Shown: positions 1 through 8,328, counted from the first letter of the stretch. The stretch: DNA of 64,000 nucleotides from Enterobacter cancerogenus (GCA_000773965.1 JRUP01000045.1:1-64000), one strand, 5' to 3'. Made by a program: numbers and translations. The notes: generated from the sequence alone by a model not told the origin.

Positions 1-1343
1 TCGTGCAGGCCGAGTTTTTTCTCCAGATAGTGGATGTTGGTGCCACCCTGCTGGAAATGTTCGTCGGACATGATTTTCATCTGCAACTCGACGTTGGTCT
101 TGATGCCGTCGATGATCAGTTCCGCCAGCGCATTTTTCATGCGCGCGATGGCCACTTCACGGGTGTCACCGTAGGTGATCAGCTTGCCGATCATGGAATC
201 GTAGTACGGCGGCACGCTGTAGCCGGCATAGATGTGCGATTCCCAGCGCACGCCAAAACCGCCTGGCGCGTGGAAACGGGTGATCTTGCCCGGGCTCGGC
301 AGGAAGGTGTTCGGATCTTCGGCGTTGATACGGCACTCTACCGCATGACCGCGAACAATCACGTCTTCCTGTTTGATCGACAGCGGCTGACCGGCAGCAA
401 TACGCAGCTGCTCTTTGATCAGATCCACGCCGGTGATCATCTCGGTCACCGGATGCTCCACCTGAATACGGGTGTTCATCTCGATGAAGTAGAACTCACC
501 GTTTTCGTACAGGAACTCGAAGGTACCCGCACCGCGGTAGCCGATATCGATACAGGCTTTCGCACAGCGCTCGCCGATAAAGCGACGCAGTTCCGGCGTG
601 ATGCCCGGCGCTGGTGCTTCTTCGACCACTTTCTGGTGACGACGCTGCATCGAGCAGTCACGTTCCGCCAGATAGATCGCGTTGCCCTGGCCGTCGGCCA
701 TCACCTGAATCTCGATGTGACGCGGGTTCTCGAGGAATTTCTCCATGTAGACCATGTCGTTGTTGAAAGCCGCTTTGGCTTCCGCTTTCGTCATGCCGAT
801 GGATTGTTCCAGATCTTTTTCACTGCGCACTACGCGCATACCACGACCGCCGCCGCCGCCAGAGGCTTTGATGATGACCGGGTAGCCGATACGTTTGGCA
901 ATGGCACGGTTTTTATCCATGTCATCGGTCAGCGAGCCGTCAGATCCTGGCACGGTCGGCACACCGGTTTTCTTCATCGCGGTGATTGCAGACACTTTGT
1001 CGCCCATCAGGCGGATGGTGTCAGCTTTCGGGCCGATGAAGATAAAACCAGAGCGCTCAACCTGCTCGGCGAAATCGGCATTCTCAGAGAGGAAGCCGTA
1101 GCCCGGGTGGATCGCCACGGCGCCGGTGATTTCGGCGGCGGAGATCAGTGCAGGGATGTTCAGGTAACTTTTGACCGACTGTGCCGGGCCGATGCAGACG
1201 GTTTCGTCCGCCAGCAGCACGTGCTTCAGGTCGCGGTCAGCGGTTGAGTGAACCGCAACGGTCTTGATGCCTAATTCTTTACACGCGCGGAGAATACGCA
1301 GAGCGATCTCACCGCGGTTAGCAATGACAATTTTATCCAGCAT
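1..1343 (-). CDS. accC: Biotin carboxylase subunit of acetyl-CoA carboxylase (3' end off the window)
   Basis: The minus strand from the ATG at 1343 encodes the biotin carboxylase that carboxylates biotin on AccB with ATP and bicarbonate, the first half-reaction of cytosolic acetyl-CoA carboxylase in fatty acid synthesis. The protein begins MLDKIVIANRGEIALRILRA. It shows the ATP-grasp glycine-rich loop KASGGGGGRGMRVV and the catalytic stretch with EMNTRIQVEHPVTE. Translation runs to the window edge at ...IHYLEKKLGLH, so only the last one or two residues and the stop are missing (E. coli AccC is 449 aa). It lies 11 bp downstream of accB, the conserved accBC operon order. Nothing looks unusual. 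Confidence 0.97.
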   Translation of the reverse strand, partial: MLDKIVIANRGEIALRILRACKELGIKTVAVHSTADRDLKHVLLADETVCIGPAQSVKSYLNIPALISAAEITGAVAIHPGYGFLSENADFAEQVERSGFIFIGPKADTIRLMGDKVSAITAMKKTGVPTVPGSDGSLTDDMDKNRAIAKRIGYPVIIKASGGGGGRGMRVVRSEKDLEQSIGMTKAEAKAAFNNDMVYMEKFLENPRHIEIQVMADGQGNAIYLAERDCSMQRRHQKVVEEAPAPGITPELRRFIGERCAKACIDIGYRGAGTFEFLYENGEFYFIEMNTRIQVEHPVTEMITGVDLIKEQLRIAAGQPLSIKQEDVIVRGHAVECRINAEDPNTFLPSPGKITRFHAPGGFGVRWESHIYAGYSVPPYYDSMIGKLITYGDTREVAIARMKNALAELIIDGIKTNVELQMKIMSDEHFQQGGTNIHYLEKKLGLH

Positions 1344-1354
1344 GCTTCGCCTCG

Positions 1355-1822
1355 TTATTCGATGACGACGAGCGGCTCGTCAAATTCAACCGGCTGGCCG
1401 CTTTCCACCAGGATCGCCTTCACAACGCCGGATTTATCGGCTTCGATCTGGTTCATCATTTTCATCGCTTCAACGATGCACAGGGTATCGCCCGCGTTGA
1501 CTTTCTGGCCCACTTCCACGAAGGCTTTCGCATCCGGGCTTGGGGTACGGTAGAAAGTGCCGACCATCGGAGAACGCACGATGTGGCCGGTGATTTCCGG
1601 CTTAGCGGCTTCAGCCGGCGCAGCGGCTGCAGGTGCAACGGCGGTCGCCAGCGCAGGCTGCTGCATCACTGGCGCAGCATAAGCCTGTTGCATGACCGGA
1701 TAGCCAGCGTTCGCAGGTGAACGGCTGATACGAACTGACTCTTCGCCTTCAGAGATTTCCAGCTCGGAGATGCCGGACTCTTCAACCAGTTCGATCAGTT
1801 TCTTAATTTTACGAATATCCAT
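1355..1822 (-). CDS. accB: Biotin carboxyl carrier protein of acetyl-CoA carboxylase
   Basis: This 155-aa protein is the carrier subunit whose biotinylated lysine shuttles carboxyl groups between AccC and AccDA. It starts MDIRKIKKLIELVEESGISE, the standard AccB N-terminus. An Ala/Pro-rich linker at about residues 45-75 leads into the C-terminal biotinyl domain, with the biotinylation motif EAMKMMNQIEADKSG (second-to-last K of AMKM) and the thumb-like SPMVGTFYR segment. Length matches the family. It is cotranscribed with accC. The region upstream (1823-2048) should carry the accBC promoter, but I could not assign -35/-10 boxes with confidence. Confidence 0.97.
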   Translation of the reverse strand: MDIRKIKKLIELVEESGISELEISEGEESVRISRSPANAGYPVMQQAYAAPVMQQPALATAVAPAAAAPAEAAKPEITGHIVRSPMVGTFYRTPSPDAKAFVEVGQKVNAGDTLCIVEAMKMMNQIEADKSGVVKAILVESGQPVEFDEPLVVIE

Positions 1823-2048
1823 GAAAAACTTTTCCTACGCGTTATCAACTCGCAGCAGTTATAGCAGAGGGGATTCTTGAGCAGGACATAGGGAGTTCAG
1901 TTGGGGTTATAAGGAAAAGGTGGCGGAGTGGATCGTTGGTCATCTGAATTTTATCCCGAGGTGGGGATATCGTGGATAATATTGCAGTCTTAAAGGTAAA
2001 CGACATATTAGGGAGGCGTAATCTTATTACACCTCTTATGAATAACCG

Positions 2049-2591
2049 CTACTTCTTCAGACTAATTTTCTGCAGGGCTTCCCACAGCCGCGTCTTATCA
2101 CCCTGTTCCAGATTCGCTTGATCAAGCGTGTGCAGAAAGGCGGCTTTATCGATGAAGGGTTTTCCCTGCGCTAACTGCCCTCGGATACCGCTCAGAATGC
2201 TGGCGCTCAGCACATTAATTTTGCTTCTGACCTGATCCAGCGGCAAAGGCTGCCAACCTTGTTCTGGTGTGGAAAGCCAATCTGCGCGATAGCGATATTG
2301 AATCGCTTTTGCTGCATCCATCTGAGCCTGCACAAAGGGTTTCACAGACTCGCCCGCTAAGCCCAGCTTTTCGGCTTGCTGCACAGCACTGGCCAGGACT
2401 TTGTCTTCCTGCGGCAGGTCTTCTACAGGGAGATGATTAACAGCCTTATAGCCAGCGACATCCTTCATATACGACAAGCGCTGGTTGATGAGTGAAGCGA
2501 CATCGCTGTTTGTTGCCGGTTCCGCCAGCGCGGTGGCCGAGCAAGACAACCCAATTAACAAAATGATCTTACTGAAATAATTCCGATTCAT
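2049..2591 (-). CDS. Periplasmic (AroQ gamma-type) chorismate mutase
   Basis: An exported monofunctional chorismate mutase that would convert chorismate to prephenate in the periplasm. From the ATG at 2591 the protein is 180 aa with a signal peptide (MNRNYFSKIILLIGLSCSAT then ALA before EPATNS). The all-helical mutase core follows, with LINQRLSYMKDVAGYK, an acidic EDKVL, and a QMDAAKAIQYRYR helix typical of the secreted *AroQ class. The frame is open further upstream, but those codons do not look like coding sequence, and AGAGG lies 9 nt before this ATG, which decides the start. The gene is divergent from the peroxiredoxin operon. The role of secreted chorismate mutases in enterics is unsettled. 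Confidence 0.85.
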   Translation of the reverse strand: MNRNYFSKIILLIGLSCSATALAEPATNSDVASLINQRLSYMKDVAGYKAVNHLPVEDLPQEDKVLASAVQQAEKLGLAGESVKPFVQAQMDAAKAIQYRYRADWLSTPEQGWQPLPLDQVRSKINVLSASILSGIRGQLAQGKPFIDKAAFLHTLDQANLEQGDKTRLWEALQKISLKK

Positions 2592-2656
2592 CTCTCTTAG
2601 CCTCTTTTTCCATGAGTCACATTGCGTCGCTAATTTAACTTTTTTTTCCCGGCACC

Positions 2657-2682
2657 GAAACCTTTCCGCCCCCTCCAGCGAA
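2657..2682 (+). promoter_or_regulatory. Candidate ECF (SigF/NrsF-type) promoter
   Basis: GAAACC, a 16-nt spacer, then CGAA lies about 54 bp upstream of the peroxiredoxin start. The Caulobacter SigF (NrsF-controlled) promoter motif known to me is GTAACC-N16-CGAA, so this matches 9 of 10 positions with exact spacing. The ECF/NrsF pair at the end of the same operon makes autoregulation the natural reading. This is a motif match only. Confidence 0.5.
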
Positions 2683-2735
2683 CTGATGTATTGAGTCACT
2701 AAAACCGGACCTCCCTTACATCGCAGGAGCAGATA

Positions 2736-3308
2736 ATGAAATCGTTTAAAACCCTCGTTTGTACTCTGAGCATCACCGCCGCATTGGGCCTTTCTGCCAC
2801 CGCTTTTAATGCCAGCGCCGCGCTGCCCGTGGGTGCCAAAGCGCCGAATTTCGAGTTACAAGGTGCATTAGCGGGCAAACCACTCACCTTCTCACTGCAA
2901 AAAGCGCTGCAAAAAGGGCCTGTGGTGCTGTATTTCTTCCCAGCTGCCTTTAGCGCGGGCTGTACCATTGAAGCGCATGATTTTGCCGAAGCCACCGATA
3001 ATTTCACCAAAATGCACGCCACCGTGATTGGTGTGACCGCTGGGAATACCGATCAGGTCAGCGACTTCTCCAAACTGGAATGCCGTGACAAATTTGCAGT
3101 CGCTGCGGATCCTGGTGCCAAAATTGCTGCTGAGTACCAGACCACCATGCAAATGAAAGGGAAAACGCTCTCCGATCGTACGTCCTATGTGATTGCGCCG
3201 GATGGCAACATCCTGCTGAGTTACACTGATAGAAATCCGGATACGCACATTGAGAAAGCCCTCGCCGCCGTGAAGCAGTACGACGACGCGCATCCGCAAA
3301 CTAACTAA
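2736..3308 (+). CDS. Exported peroxiredoxin (AhpC/TSA-Bcp-like)
   Basis: A 190-aa thiol peroxidase predicted to reduce peroxides in the periplasm. A signal peptide covers about residues 1-29 (ending FNASA). The thioredoxin-fold peroxiredoxin domain carries the segment YFFPAAFSAGCTIEAHDF, with the peroxidatic Cys at about 76. A second Cys at about 116 (KLEC) may be the resolving one, because the usual Cp+5 position is His here. A ribosome site (CAGGAG) precedes the ATG. It is first in an operon with a DsbD-like reductase, which could recycle it, followed by an ECF sigma/anti-sigma pair. Physiological reductant and substrate are inferred from context. Confidence 0.85.
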   Translation: MKSFKTLVCTLSITAALGLSATAFNASAALPVGAKAPNFELQGALAGKPLTFSLQKALQKGPVVLYFFPAAFSAGCTIEAHDFAEATDNFTKMHATVIGVTAGNTDQVSDFSKLECRDKFAVAADPGAKIAAEYQTTMQMKGKTLSDRTSYVIAPDGNILLSYTDRNPDTHIEKALAAVKQYDDAHPQTN

Positions 3309-3323
3309 GTAAAGAGGCCAGCG

Positions 3324-4553
3324 ATGTTAACCGCCATGCTGGCCGCCTTCATTGGCGGCATTATTCTTAATCTTATGCCCTGCGTTTTTCCAGTCATCTC
3401 ACTGAAAGCGCTGGGTTTGTTACGCCACACGGACAACGCTGCTAGCGCGCGACGCGAAGGTTTGGGTTTCCTGCTTGGTGTGATCGTCACCATGATGGCG
3501 CTGGCAGGGATTTTGCTGGCCGCGCGCGCAGGCGGGGCCGCTGTCGGTTGGGGTTTCCAACTGCAATCTCCCCTGGTGATCGCCCTGCTGTCGCTGGTGA
3601 TCCTCGCCGCCGCGCTTAACTTACTGGGCGTGTTTGAAGTGGGCTTGTCCGTCCAGCGCGTGGGCGCGGTGGAAATCAATCGCGGCGCATTTTTACGATC
3701 TGCGCTCACCGGTGCGCTAGCGATTATCGTTGCCACCCCCTGCGCTGCCCCCTTCATGGCCAGTGCCATTGGTTATGCGCTGGTGCAACCTCCGGCCGTG
3801 GCCCTGGTGATCTTCTTTGCACTGGCACTGGGAGTTGCCGCGCCCTTCACGTTGGTTTCCTTGTTCCCGCGTCTGGCAAAGTTCCTGCCACGACCAGGTG
3901 CATGGATGGATGTGTTGAAACGCGGTCTGGCCTTCCCAATGTTCGGCGCTTACGCCTGGCTGGTGTGGGTACTAGCGCAACAGGCGGGCAGCGCAGCTTT
4001 AGCTACACTGTTAGCAGCATCAGTCGTTGTCGCATTTGCGGGCTGGTTGTACGGGATGGCGCAACATCGCCGCTTTGCCGGTAAAGGCCATAAGGTCTTG
4101 TTCGCCGTCACCGCCGTATTGATTGTCGCCGTACTGGCGCCCTTGCCGCAGTTGATTAAACCGGGCGAAGGACTGGCTGGCGATCAGGTCACTGCACATC
4201 TCACCAAAGAGAAATGGACACCGCAAGCCGTCGCCTCTCAACGTGGACACGGTAAAGCCATCTTTGTCGATTTCACCGCCTCATGGTGTATTACCTGTCA
4301 GGTGAATGAAAAAACCTCCCTTTCGACGCAGGCAGTGAAAGACGCGTTGGCAAAAACCGGTACGGTGTATATGGTGGCGGACTCCACCAAGTTTAATCCC
4401 GATGTCGATGACGCCATGAGCGAGTTTGGTCAGGGCGGACTGCCGATGTATCTGGTATACCCCGCCGATGGCGGACCGCCAAAAGTGCTGCCGCAAGTGC
4501 TGACACCGAGCATTGTGGTGAATGCGCTGCAAGCGGCCAGCACTAAGGCGTAA
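3324..4553 (+). CDS. DsbD-family membrane thiol reductase without the N-terminal alpha domain
   Basis: This 409-aa inner-membrane protein would move electrons from cytosolic thioredoxin to periplasmic partners. The CcdA/DsbD-beta type membrane core has its two cysteines in MPCVFP (Cys20) and TPCAAPF (Cys140) and about eight hydrophobic segments. A periplasmic thioredoxin-like domain follows with WCITC at 321-325. Classical DsbD also has an N-terminal immunoglobulin-like alpha domain, which is absent here, so it resembles short ScsB/DsbD variants. AGAGG precedes the ATG by 7 nt, and the gene starts 15 nt after the peroxiredoxin stop. The likely client is the peroxiredoxin next door, an inference from operon order. 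Confidence 0.88.
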   Translation: MLTAMLAAFIGGIILNLMPCVFPVISLKALGLLRHTDNAASARREGLGFLLGVIVTMMALAGILLAARAGGAAVGWGFQLQSPLVIALLSLVILAAALNLLGVFEVGLSVQRVGAVEINRGAFLRSALTGALAIIVATPCAAPFMASAIGYALVQPPAVALVIFFALALGVAAPFTLVSLFPRLAKFLPRPGAWMDVLKRGLAFPMFGAYAWLVWVLAQQAGSAALATLLAASVVVAFAGWLYGMAQHRRFAGKGHKVLFAVTAVLIVAVLAPLPQLIKPGEGLAGDQVTAHLTKEKWTPQAVASQRGHGKAIFVDFTASWCITCQVNEKTSLSTQAVKDALAKTGTVYMVADSTKFNPDVDDAMSEFGQGGLPMYLVYPADGGPPKVLPQVLTPSIVVNALQAASTKA

Positions 4554-4570
4554 ATGTTTCAAGGCGGATT

Positions 4571-5122
4571 ATGCAAGCAAGTGATAGCGCGCGCGAAAGT
4601 TGGCCCGCGCTAATGGAACAGGCGCAGGCGGGCGATCAGCTCGCCTACACCCGACTGCTCAAAGCGCTAGTGCCGGTGATACGCGGACAAATACGCCAAC
4701 AACTCACCGACCAGGCATTAGTGGAAGATGTGATTCAGGATGTGCTGTTAACGGTGCATCGGGTGCGTCACACCTATGATCCTGCCTATCCGTTCTTACC
4801 CTGGCTGATGGCCATCATCTCCGCTCGCGCAGTCGATGCCCTGCGGCGGCGCGGACGACATCAGCAATGGGAAGTTCATGAAGAAACGTTAACTGAAGCC
4901 GCCATTGCGCCAGAAACACCACCGCTGGAGACGCAAGAGGAGCTGGCCAGTTATTTGCGCCAGCTTCCCTCGCGTCAACGTGAGATTGTTGAACACGTTC
5001 ATCTACGCGAAATGAGCCTGACTGAAGCGGCAGAACATAACAATTTAAGTGTGGCAGCGGTGAAATCGCTGTTGCATCGCGCGCTGAGTAATCTGCGTCG
5101 CTTTGGAGCACACCATGAATAA
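4571..5122 (+). CDS. ECF-type RNA polymerase sigma factor
   Basis: A 183-aa group 4 sigma factor. Region 2 runs over about residues 15-85 (DQLAYTRLL, then EDVIQDVLLTVHRVRHTYDP). Region 4 (about 115-178) has the helix-turn-helix SLTEAAEHNNLSVAAVKSLL followed by HRALSNLRR. It overlaps the following anti-sigma gene by 8 bp, so the two are translationally coupled. Together with the upstream peroxiredoxin and DsbD-like genes this makes a self-contained stress regulon, probably responding to oxidants or metals acting on thiols. The signal is not known from sequence. Confidence 0.92.
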   Translation: MQASDSARESWPALMEQAQAGDQLAYTRLLKALVPVIRGQIRQQLTDQALVEDVIQDVLLTVHRVRHTYDPAYPFLPWLMAIISARAVDALRRRGRHQQWEVHEETLTEAAIAPETPPLETQEELASYLRQLPSRQREIVEHVHLREMSLTEAAEHNNLSVAAVKSLLHRALSNLRRFGAHHE

Positions 5123-5744
5123 TCATGACCTGTTAATCGAAAAACTCAGCCGCAACATGCAGCCCGTTCAACCAACGCGGCCGACTTATTTGCGTGTCTT
5201 AGTGTGGCTGCTATTGGCACTACCCTGCGGCATCGCCGCCAGTTTTCTGGTGCAGCGCACCCTCACCGACTGGTCACAACCTGGCGCGATGCGCGCGCTC
5301 ATTCAGTTGGCGTTGGCGTTTGTTCTCGGCCTGTTTGCGATTCGTAATGCGTTCAACATGAGCATCCCTGGCCGACGCAGTGTCAGTTGGAAAGTGCTGT
5401 TGCCGCTGGGTTTATTGTGGCTGGGCTTGAGCCTGAGCAGTATCCCGCACGCCGAAGTTGAGACACATGATAATGACAGCACGCGCTGTTTTACCTTCCT
5501 GTTAGTGGTGAGCACACCGATGATGGTGCTGATGATTGCCAGTTTACGCAAGACACGTGCACTCCATCCAGTACGCAGCCTGGCGATGGCCGGACTGGGC
5601 ATATCCTGCATGGCCGTCACCATGCTGGCGTTTTGCCATCCGGTGCATCTGCATCCGATGGATTTCGTGATGCATCTGGCCGCAATTGCGGTGATTATTG
5701 CTATGACAGTGCTACTTGGTCGCCGCTGGGTAAGATTGGGTTGA
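5115..5744 (+). CDS. NrsF/DUF1109-family membrane anti-sigma factor
   Basis: A 209-aa protein with a short cytosolic N-terminus and about six transmembrane helices, the layout of the DUF1109/NrsF anti-sigma family that sequesters ECF factors at the membrane. The ATG at 5115 is preferred over an upstream in-frame TTG, because TTGGAG sits 6 nt before it and it overlaps the sigma stop. Cysteines at about 38, 125, 165 and 174 are visible. The last two contexts (RCFTFL and FCHPVHLHPMD) resemble the conserved NrsF cysteine pair that senses metal or oxidant stress in Caulobacter. Release of the sigma factor on thiol oxidation is therefore a reasonable inference. Confidence 0.82.
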   Translation: MNNHDLLIEKLSRNMQPVQPTRPTYLRVLVWLLLALPCGIAASFLVQRTLTDWSQPGAMRALIQLALAFVLGLFAIRNAFNMSIPGRRSVSWKVLLPLGLLWLGLSLSSIPHAEVETHDNDSTRCFTFLLVVSTPMMVLMIASLRKTRALHPVRSLAMAGLGISCMAVTMLAFCHPVHLHPMDFVMHLAAIAVIIAMTVLLGRRWVRLG

Positions 5745-5877
5745 GGTGATAACAGGATGTCATTCTCCCTATTAAAATAAAAAACAGGAGTCTGGCTCTA
5801 ATTAAATCTACCTCATCACTATCCTTTGATGTGTTAAGTTAATTAATGGAGAGAGGCAATCAAGTGAAGGAATACGC

Positions 5878-6522
5878 ATGCCAGTGCTTAACAAGGGGGA
5901 TTCAAATATGGCCATAATGCCAATGTCATACAGCCCCAATACATTACAACGACGTTTTGAGATTATTGATGAGTTTGAAATGGGTAGTTCTACTTACTGG
6001 ATTATCTATGATCGCAAAACACCTTTTTCAGCAGTCGTCGATGCTGGTCCAGCATTAATTGATAACGATTTACGCCATCGCGTCATTGCTACGTTGGAAC
6101 TGATTCGCGTTGAAAATTTTGATGGGCTCAGCGTAAAGTCATTCTGGCAAGATGCTGCCGCGCTGCAGGTTGAAGGGGTTGTTGTACAAGAGATCATGCA
6201 AGGTTTTGGTCTGGCAACCCGCATGTATGAAACCTTGGTAGTGCATCAAAATATCACGCTGATGAGTGATCATCACCACTATGAAGGCGGAAAAGCACTT
6301 TGGAAACACATTGCGCAAAAGTCTCATCTGTTGCAGGTTTTTGTTTTAGATACAAACGAAGGTAAATTTTATCCCTACGACGGCACCAAAATACGTTATG
6401 ACGGCATTTGCATCCCCGAAAGTAAAATATGGAGTGTTCATCCTGATGAATCCTTGCAGGGGATTATTTTGATTGCTGAGGCTAAAGAAAAAGTCTCAGA
6501 ATTATCCGTCCCTGTTATATAA
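5878..6522 (+). CDS. GNAT-like acetyltransferase-fold protein, function unknown
   Basis: A 214-aa protein I cannot assign to a named family. The middle part looks like a degenerate GNAT core: VVVQEIMQGFGLATRMYETL resembles the acetyl-CoA pyrophosphate loop and helix, and ITLMSDHHHYEGGKALWKHI resembles the following strand/helix of phage-type N-acetyltransferases. AAGGAA precedes the first ATG by 6 nt. A second ATG at 5908 also has a good site (GGGGGA), so the true start is uncertain. The gene stands alone and a hairpin follows its stop. Substrate unknown. Confidence 0.6.
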   Translation: MPVLNKGDSNMAIMPMSYSPNTLQRRFEIIDEFEMGSSTYWIIYDRKTPFSAVVDAGPALIDNDLRHRVIATLELIRVENFDGLSVKSFWQDAAALQVEGVVVQEIMQGFGLATRMYETLVVHQNITLMSDHHHYEGGKALWKHIAQKSHLLQVFVLDTNEGKFYPYDGTKIRYDGICIPESKIWSVHPDESLQGIILIAEAKEKVSELSVPVI

Positions 6523-6549
6523 ACAGGTACAAATAAAGGTGAGTAAAAC

Positions 6550-6582
6550 GGCAGCGCATGTAATGTAAAATATCGCGCTGCC
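6550..6582 (+). terminator. Hairpin between convergent genes
   Basis: GGCAGCGC (6550-6557) pairs with GCGCTGCC (6575-6582), with a 17-nt loop and CGTCTTTCT after it. It lies between the convergent GNAT-like and HxlR genes and could end transcription in either direction. The long loop makes it a modest candidate. Confidence 0.45.
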
Positions 6583-6617
6583 CGTCTTTCTGTGTTCCTG
6601 TAATTAAAACCCAATCC

Positions 6618-7013
6618 TTAGGCTTCTTCAGTCACCTTCTTTTCTTCATTTCGAGCAATGTCGTAAGCGGCCTGCGCTTGTTCCATCACAGGACCGTACT
6701 CCATCGCCCAACTCGCCAGGGCCATAAAGGGCTGCTGCAGTGTCTGGGCTAAAGGTGTGATGCTGTATTCCACGCTCACCGGCGAAGTCGGTAGCACTTT
6801 ACGGTTCACAAGACCATTGCGCTCCAGACGTTTGAGCGCATCCGCCAGTGCCTTATGCGTAATCCCATCCAGTCTGCGGCGAATCTCATTGAACCTTGAG
6901 GGCTGTGTGCAAAGCACGGTGAGAATTAATATCGACCATTTATTGGTGATGTTTTCCAAAACAGGTCGGGTTTTACCAATATCAATCAATGGCTTGTCAG
7001 TTTTCTCATTCAT
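6618..7013 (-). CDS. HxlR-family transcriptional regulator
   Basis: A 131-aa winged-helix regulator of the HxlR type. It shows the family pattern ITNKWSILILTVLCTQPSRF, then FNEIRRRLDGITHKALADAL and the wing segment GLVNRKVLPTSPVSVEYSIT. It is divergent from the short-chain dehydrogenase at 7114, which it most likely controls. HxlR proteins often respond to electrophiles or disulfide stress, but no conserved redox Cys stands out beyond a single Cys in the second helix. A Lys/Glu-rich tail is present. Confidence 0.9.
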   Translation of the reverse strand: MNEKTDKPLIDIGKTRPVLENITNKWSILILTVLCTQPSRFNEIRRRLDGITHKALADALKRLERNGLVNRKVLPTSPVSVEYSITPLAQTLQQPFMALASWAMEYGPVMEQAQAAYDIARNEEKKVTEEA

Positions 7014-7035
7014 AGCGATATACCCGTATATATCT

Positions 7036-7081
7036 GATATAAACTAAGTGCGTAATTGATATCAAGTATAGTTTTTATATC
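7036..7081. promoter_or_regulatory. Imperfect inverted repeat in the HxlR/SDR intergenic region
   Basis: GATATAAACTA (7036-7046) and TAGTTTTTATATC (7069-7081) form an imperfect inverted repeat between the divergent HxlR and SDR genes. It is a plausible operator for the HxlR dimer. Assignment rests on position and symmetry only. Confidence 0.4.
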
Positions 7082-7113
7082 ATCTGAGTTCCACTCTTAA
7101 AGGAGCATTGCAG

Positions 7114-7845
7114 ATGAGCAGATTACAAAACAAAGTTGCCGTGGTACTGGGCGGCGCAAAAGGTATCGGTTTGGCGATCAGCCAGCGTTTCGCCAGCGAA
7201 GGAGCAACCACCTGGTTTACCTCCCGTCGTGAAGAAGAACTAGCCACTGCCAGCCACAAGATATCCGGCATTGCTAAGCCATTACGCGCCGATGTCAGTC
7301 AGAACGAAGAGCTGGTCGGTATTATGGACACCATCAAAAACACCTCAGGACAGTTGGATGTGTTGGTGATCAATGCGGGCATGTCGGAATACGCCCGGTT
7401 AGACGAGATCAGTGAGTCTCATTACGAGCAGATTTTCGGACTTAACGTGCGCTCGCCGCTCTTTGCCTTACAAGCTGCATTGCCCCTGCTCAAACCTGGC
7501 GCGAGCGTAGTGTTGATTGGCTCGATTGCGGATGTGATTGGCACGGAAGGTTATGGTGTTTACTCTGCGAGCAAAGCGGCTCTGCGCTCCTTTGCCCGCA
7601 CCTGGACCCGTGAACTCGCCCCTCGCGGTATTCGCGTCAATGTGGTCGCACCCGGTCCTGTGGATACCGAAATGATGGCGGCGGCGTCAGAACAGGTACG
7701 AAATGGACTCACCAGCGCCATACCGCTCGGCAGAATGGCACAACCGGAAGAGGTGGCGAATGCTGCGTTGTTCCTTGCCAGTGATGAAAGCAGTTACATC
7801 GCGGGCGCTGAGATCTGCGTTGATGGTGGATTGACCCAGGTTTAG
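7114..7845 (+). CDS. Short-chain dehydrogenase/reductase (classical SDR)
   Basis: A 243-aa NAD(P)-dependent oxidoreductase. The cofactor loop is GGAKGIG near residue 13, followed by VINAGMSE (the NAG motif), the catalytic Ser in IGSIADV, and YSASKAALRS (YxxxK). The C-terminal VDGGLTQV is the usual classical SDR ending. AAAGGAG lies 8 nt before the ATG at 7114, which is preferred over an upstream TTG. It is divergent from and probably regulated by the HxlR gene. Substrate cannot be told from sequence. Confidence 0.92.
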   Translation: MSRLQNKVAVVLGGAKGIGLAISQRFASEGATTWFTSRREEELATASHKISGIAKPLRADVSQNEELVGIMDTIKNTSGQLDVLVINAGMSEYARLDEISESHYEQIFGLNVRSPLFALQAALPLLKPGASVVLIGSIADVIGTEGYGVYSASKAALRSFARTWTRELAPRGIRVNVVAPGPVDTEMMAAASEQVRNGLTSAIPLGRMAQPEEVANAALFLASDESSYIAGAEICVDGGLTQV

Positions 7846-7858
7846 ATGCGCCACACAA

Positions 7859-7880
7859 ACAGCCATCGCAGGATGGCTGT
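7859..7880 (+). terminator. Hairpin terminator after the SDR gene
   Basis: ACAGCCATC and GATGGCTGT form a perfect 9-bp stem with a GCAG loop, 14 bp after the SDR stop, followed by a weak T-containing tract (CACTTCATTT). It is a likely intrinsic terminator. Confidence 0.65.
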
Positions 7881-7961
7881 CACTTCATTTCAGGGCAGAC
7901 ACGGTTCGAAATCAGTATGCTTTTCTCACCACACCTTAGGCACTCTAAGATCACTCACCCA

Positions 7962-8312
7962 TCACAACATCGAATCACTGATATTGGGCGGAGGACTCAC
8001 GCGCATCACCACTTTCATTGGAATATTTTTAGCGGGATGGCCTTTTTCAAATCGCCACTTGTTCACCGCTCTTATAACCGCGTCATCAAACAGATGGTCG
8101 GGTGTGGATTGCACAATGCGCATTTCACTGACCTTCCCTTGCGCATCGACATCATAAAAAAATTGCACCTTTCCTTCGATATGATTCTTTGCAGCATAAA
8201 AAGGGTAGTCAGGTTTATCCATTCGCAGGGCTTTAGGATGTTCTTTATTGGCGGATGAAGTGGTGCAACCTGATAATGCCAGAGTGAGAATGATGGGTAT
8301 GATCTTAAACAT
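7962..8312 (-). CDS. TonB-C-terminal-domain lipoprotein
   Basis: A 116-aa exported lipoprotein. The signal peptide ends in a lipobox, LALSGC, with the lipid-bearing Cys at 16. The residue after Cys is Thr, which would not retain it at the inner membrane under the enteric Lol rule. The rest is a single TonB C-terminal domain (DKPDYPFYAAKNHIEGKVQF, then VVMRVSPPPNISDS). The transmembrane anchor and Pro-rich spacer of TonB are absent. An AGGAGG site precedes the ATG, and a perfect Fur-type palindrome lies 17 bp upstream, so iron control is likely. Its partner is unknown. It is not a normal energy transducer. Confidence 0.82.
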   Translation of the reverse strand: MFKIIPIILTLALSGCTTSSANKEHPKALRMDKPDYPFYAAKNHIEGKVQFFYDVDAQGKVSEMRIVQSTPDHLFDDAVIRAVNKWRFEKGHPAKNIPMKVVMRVSPPPNISDSML

Positions 8313-8328
8313 AACAACCTCCTGTTGT

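Noticed and set aside
3..1247. Long plus-strand reading frame over the left edge
   Set aside because: It is the shadow of accC, which reads on the minus strand with full family match. The plus-strand translation has no recognisable domain.
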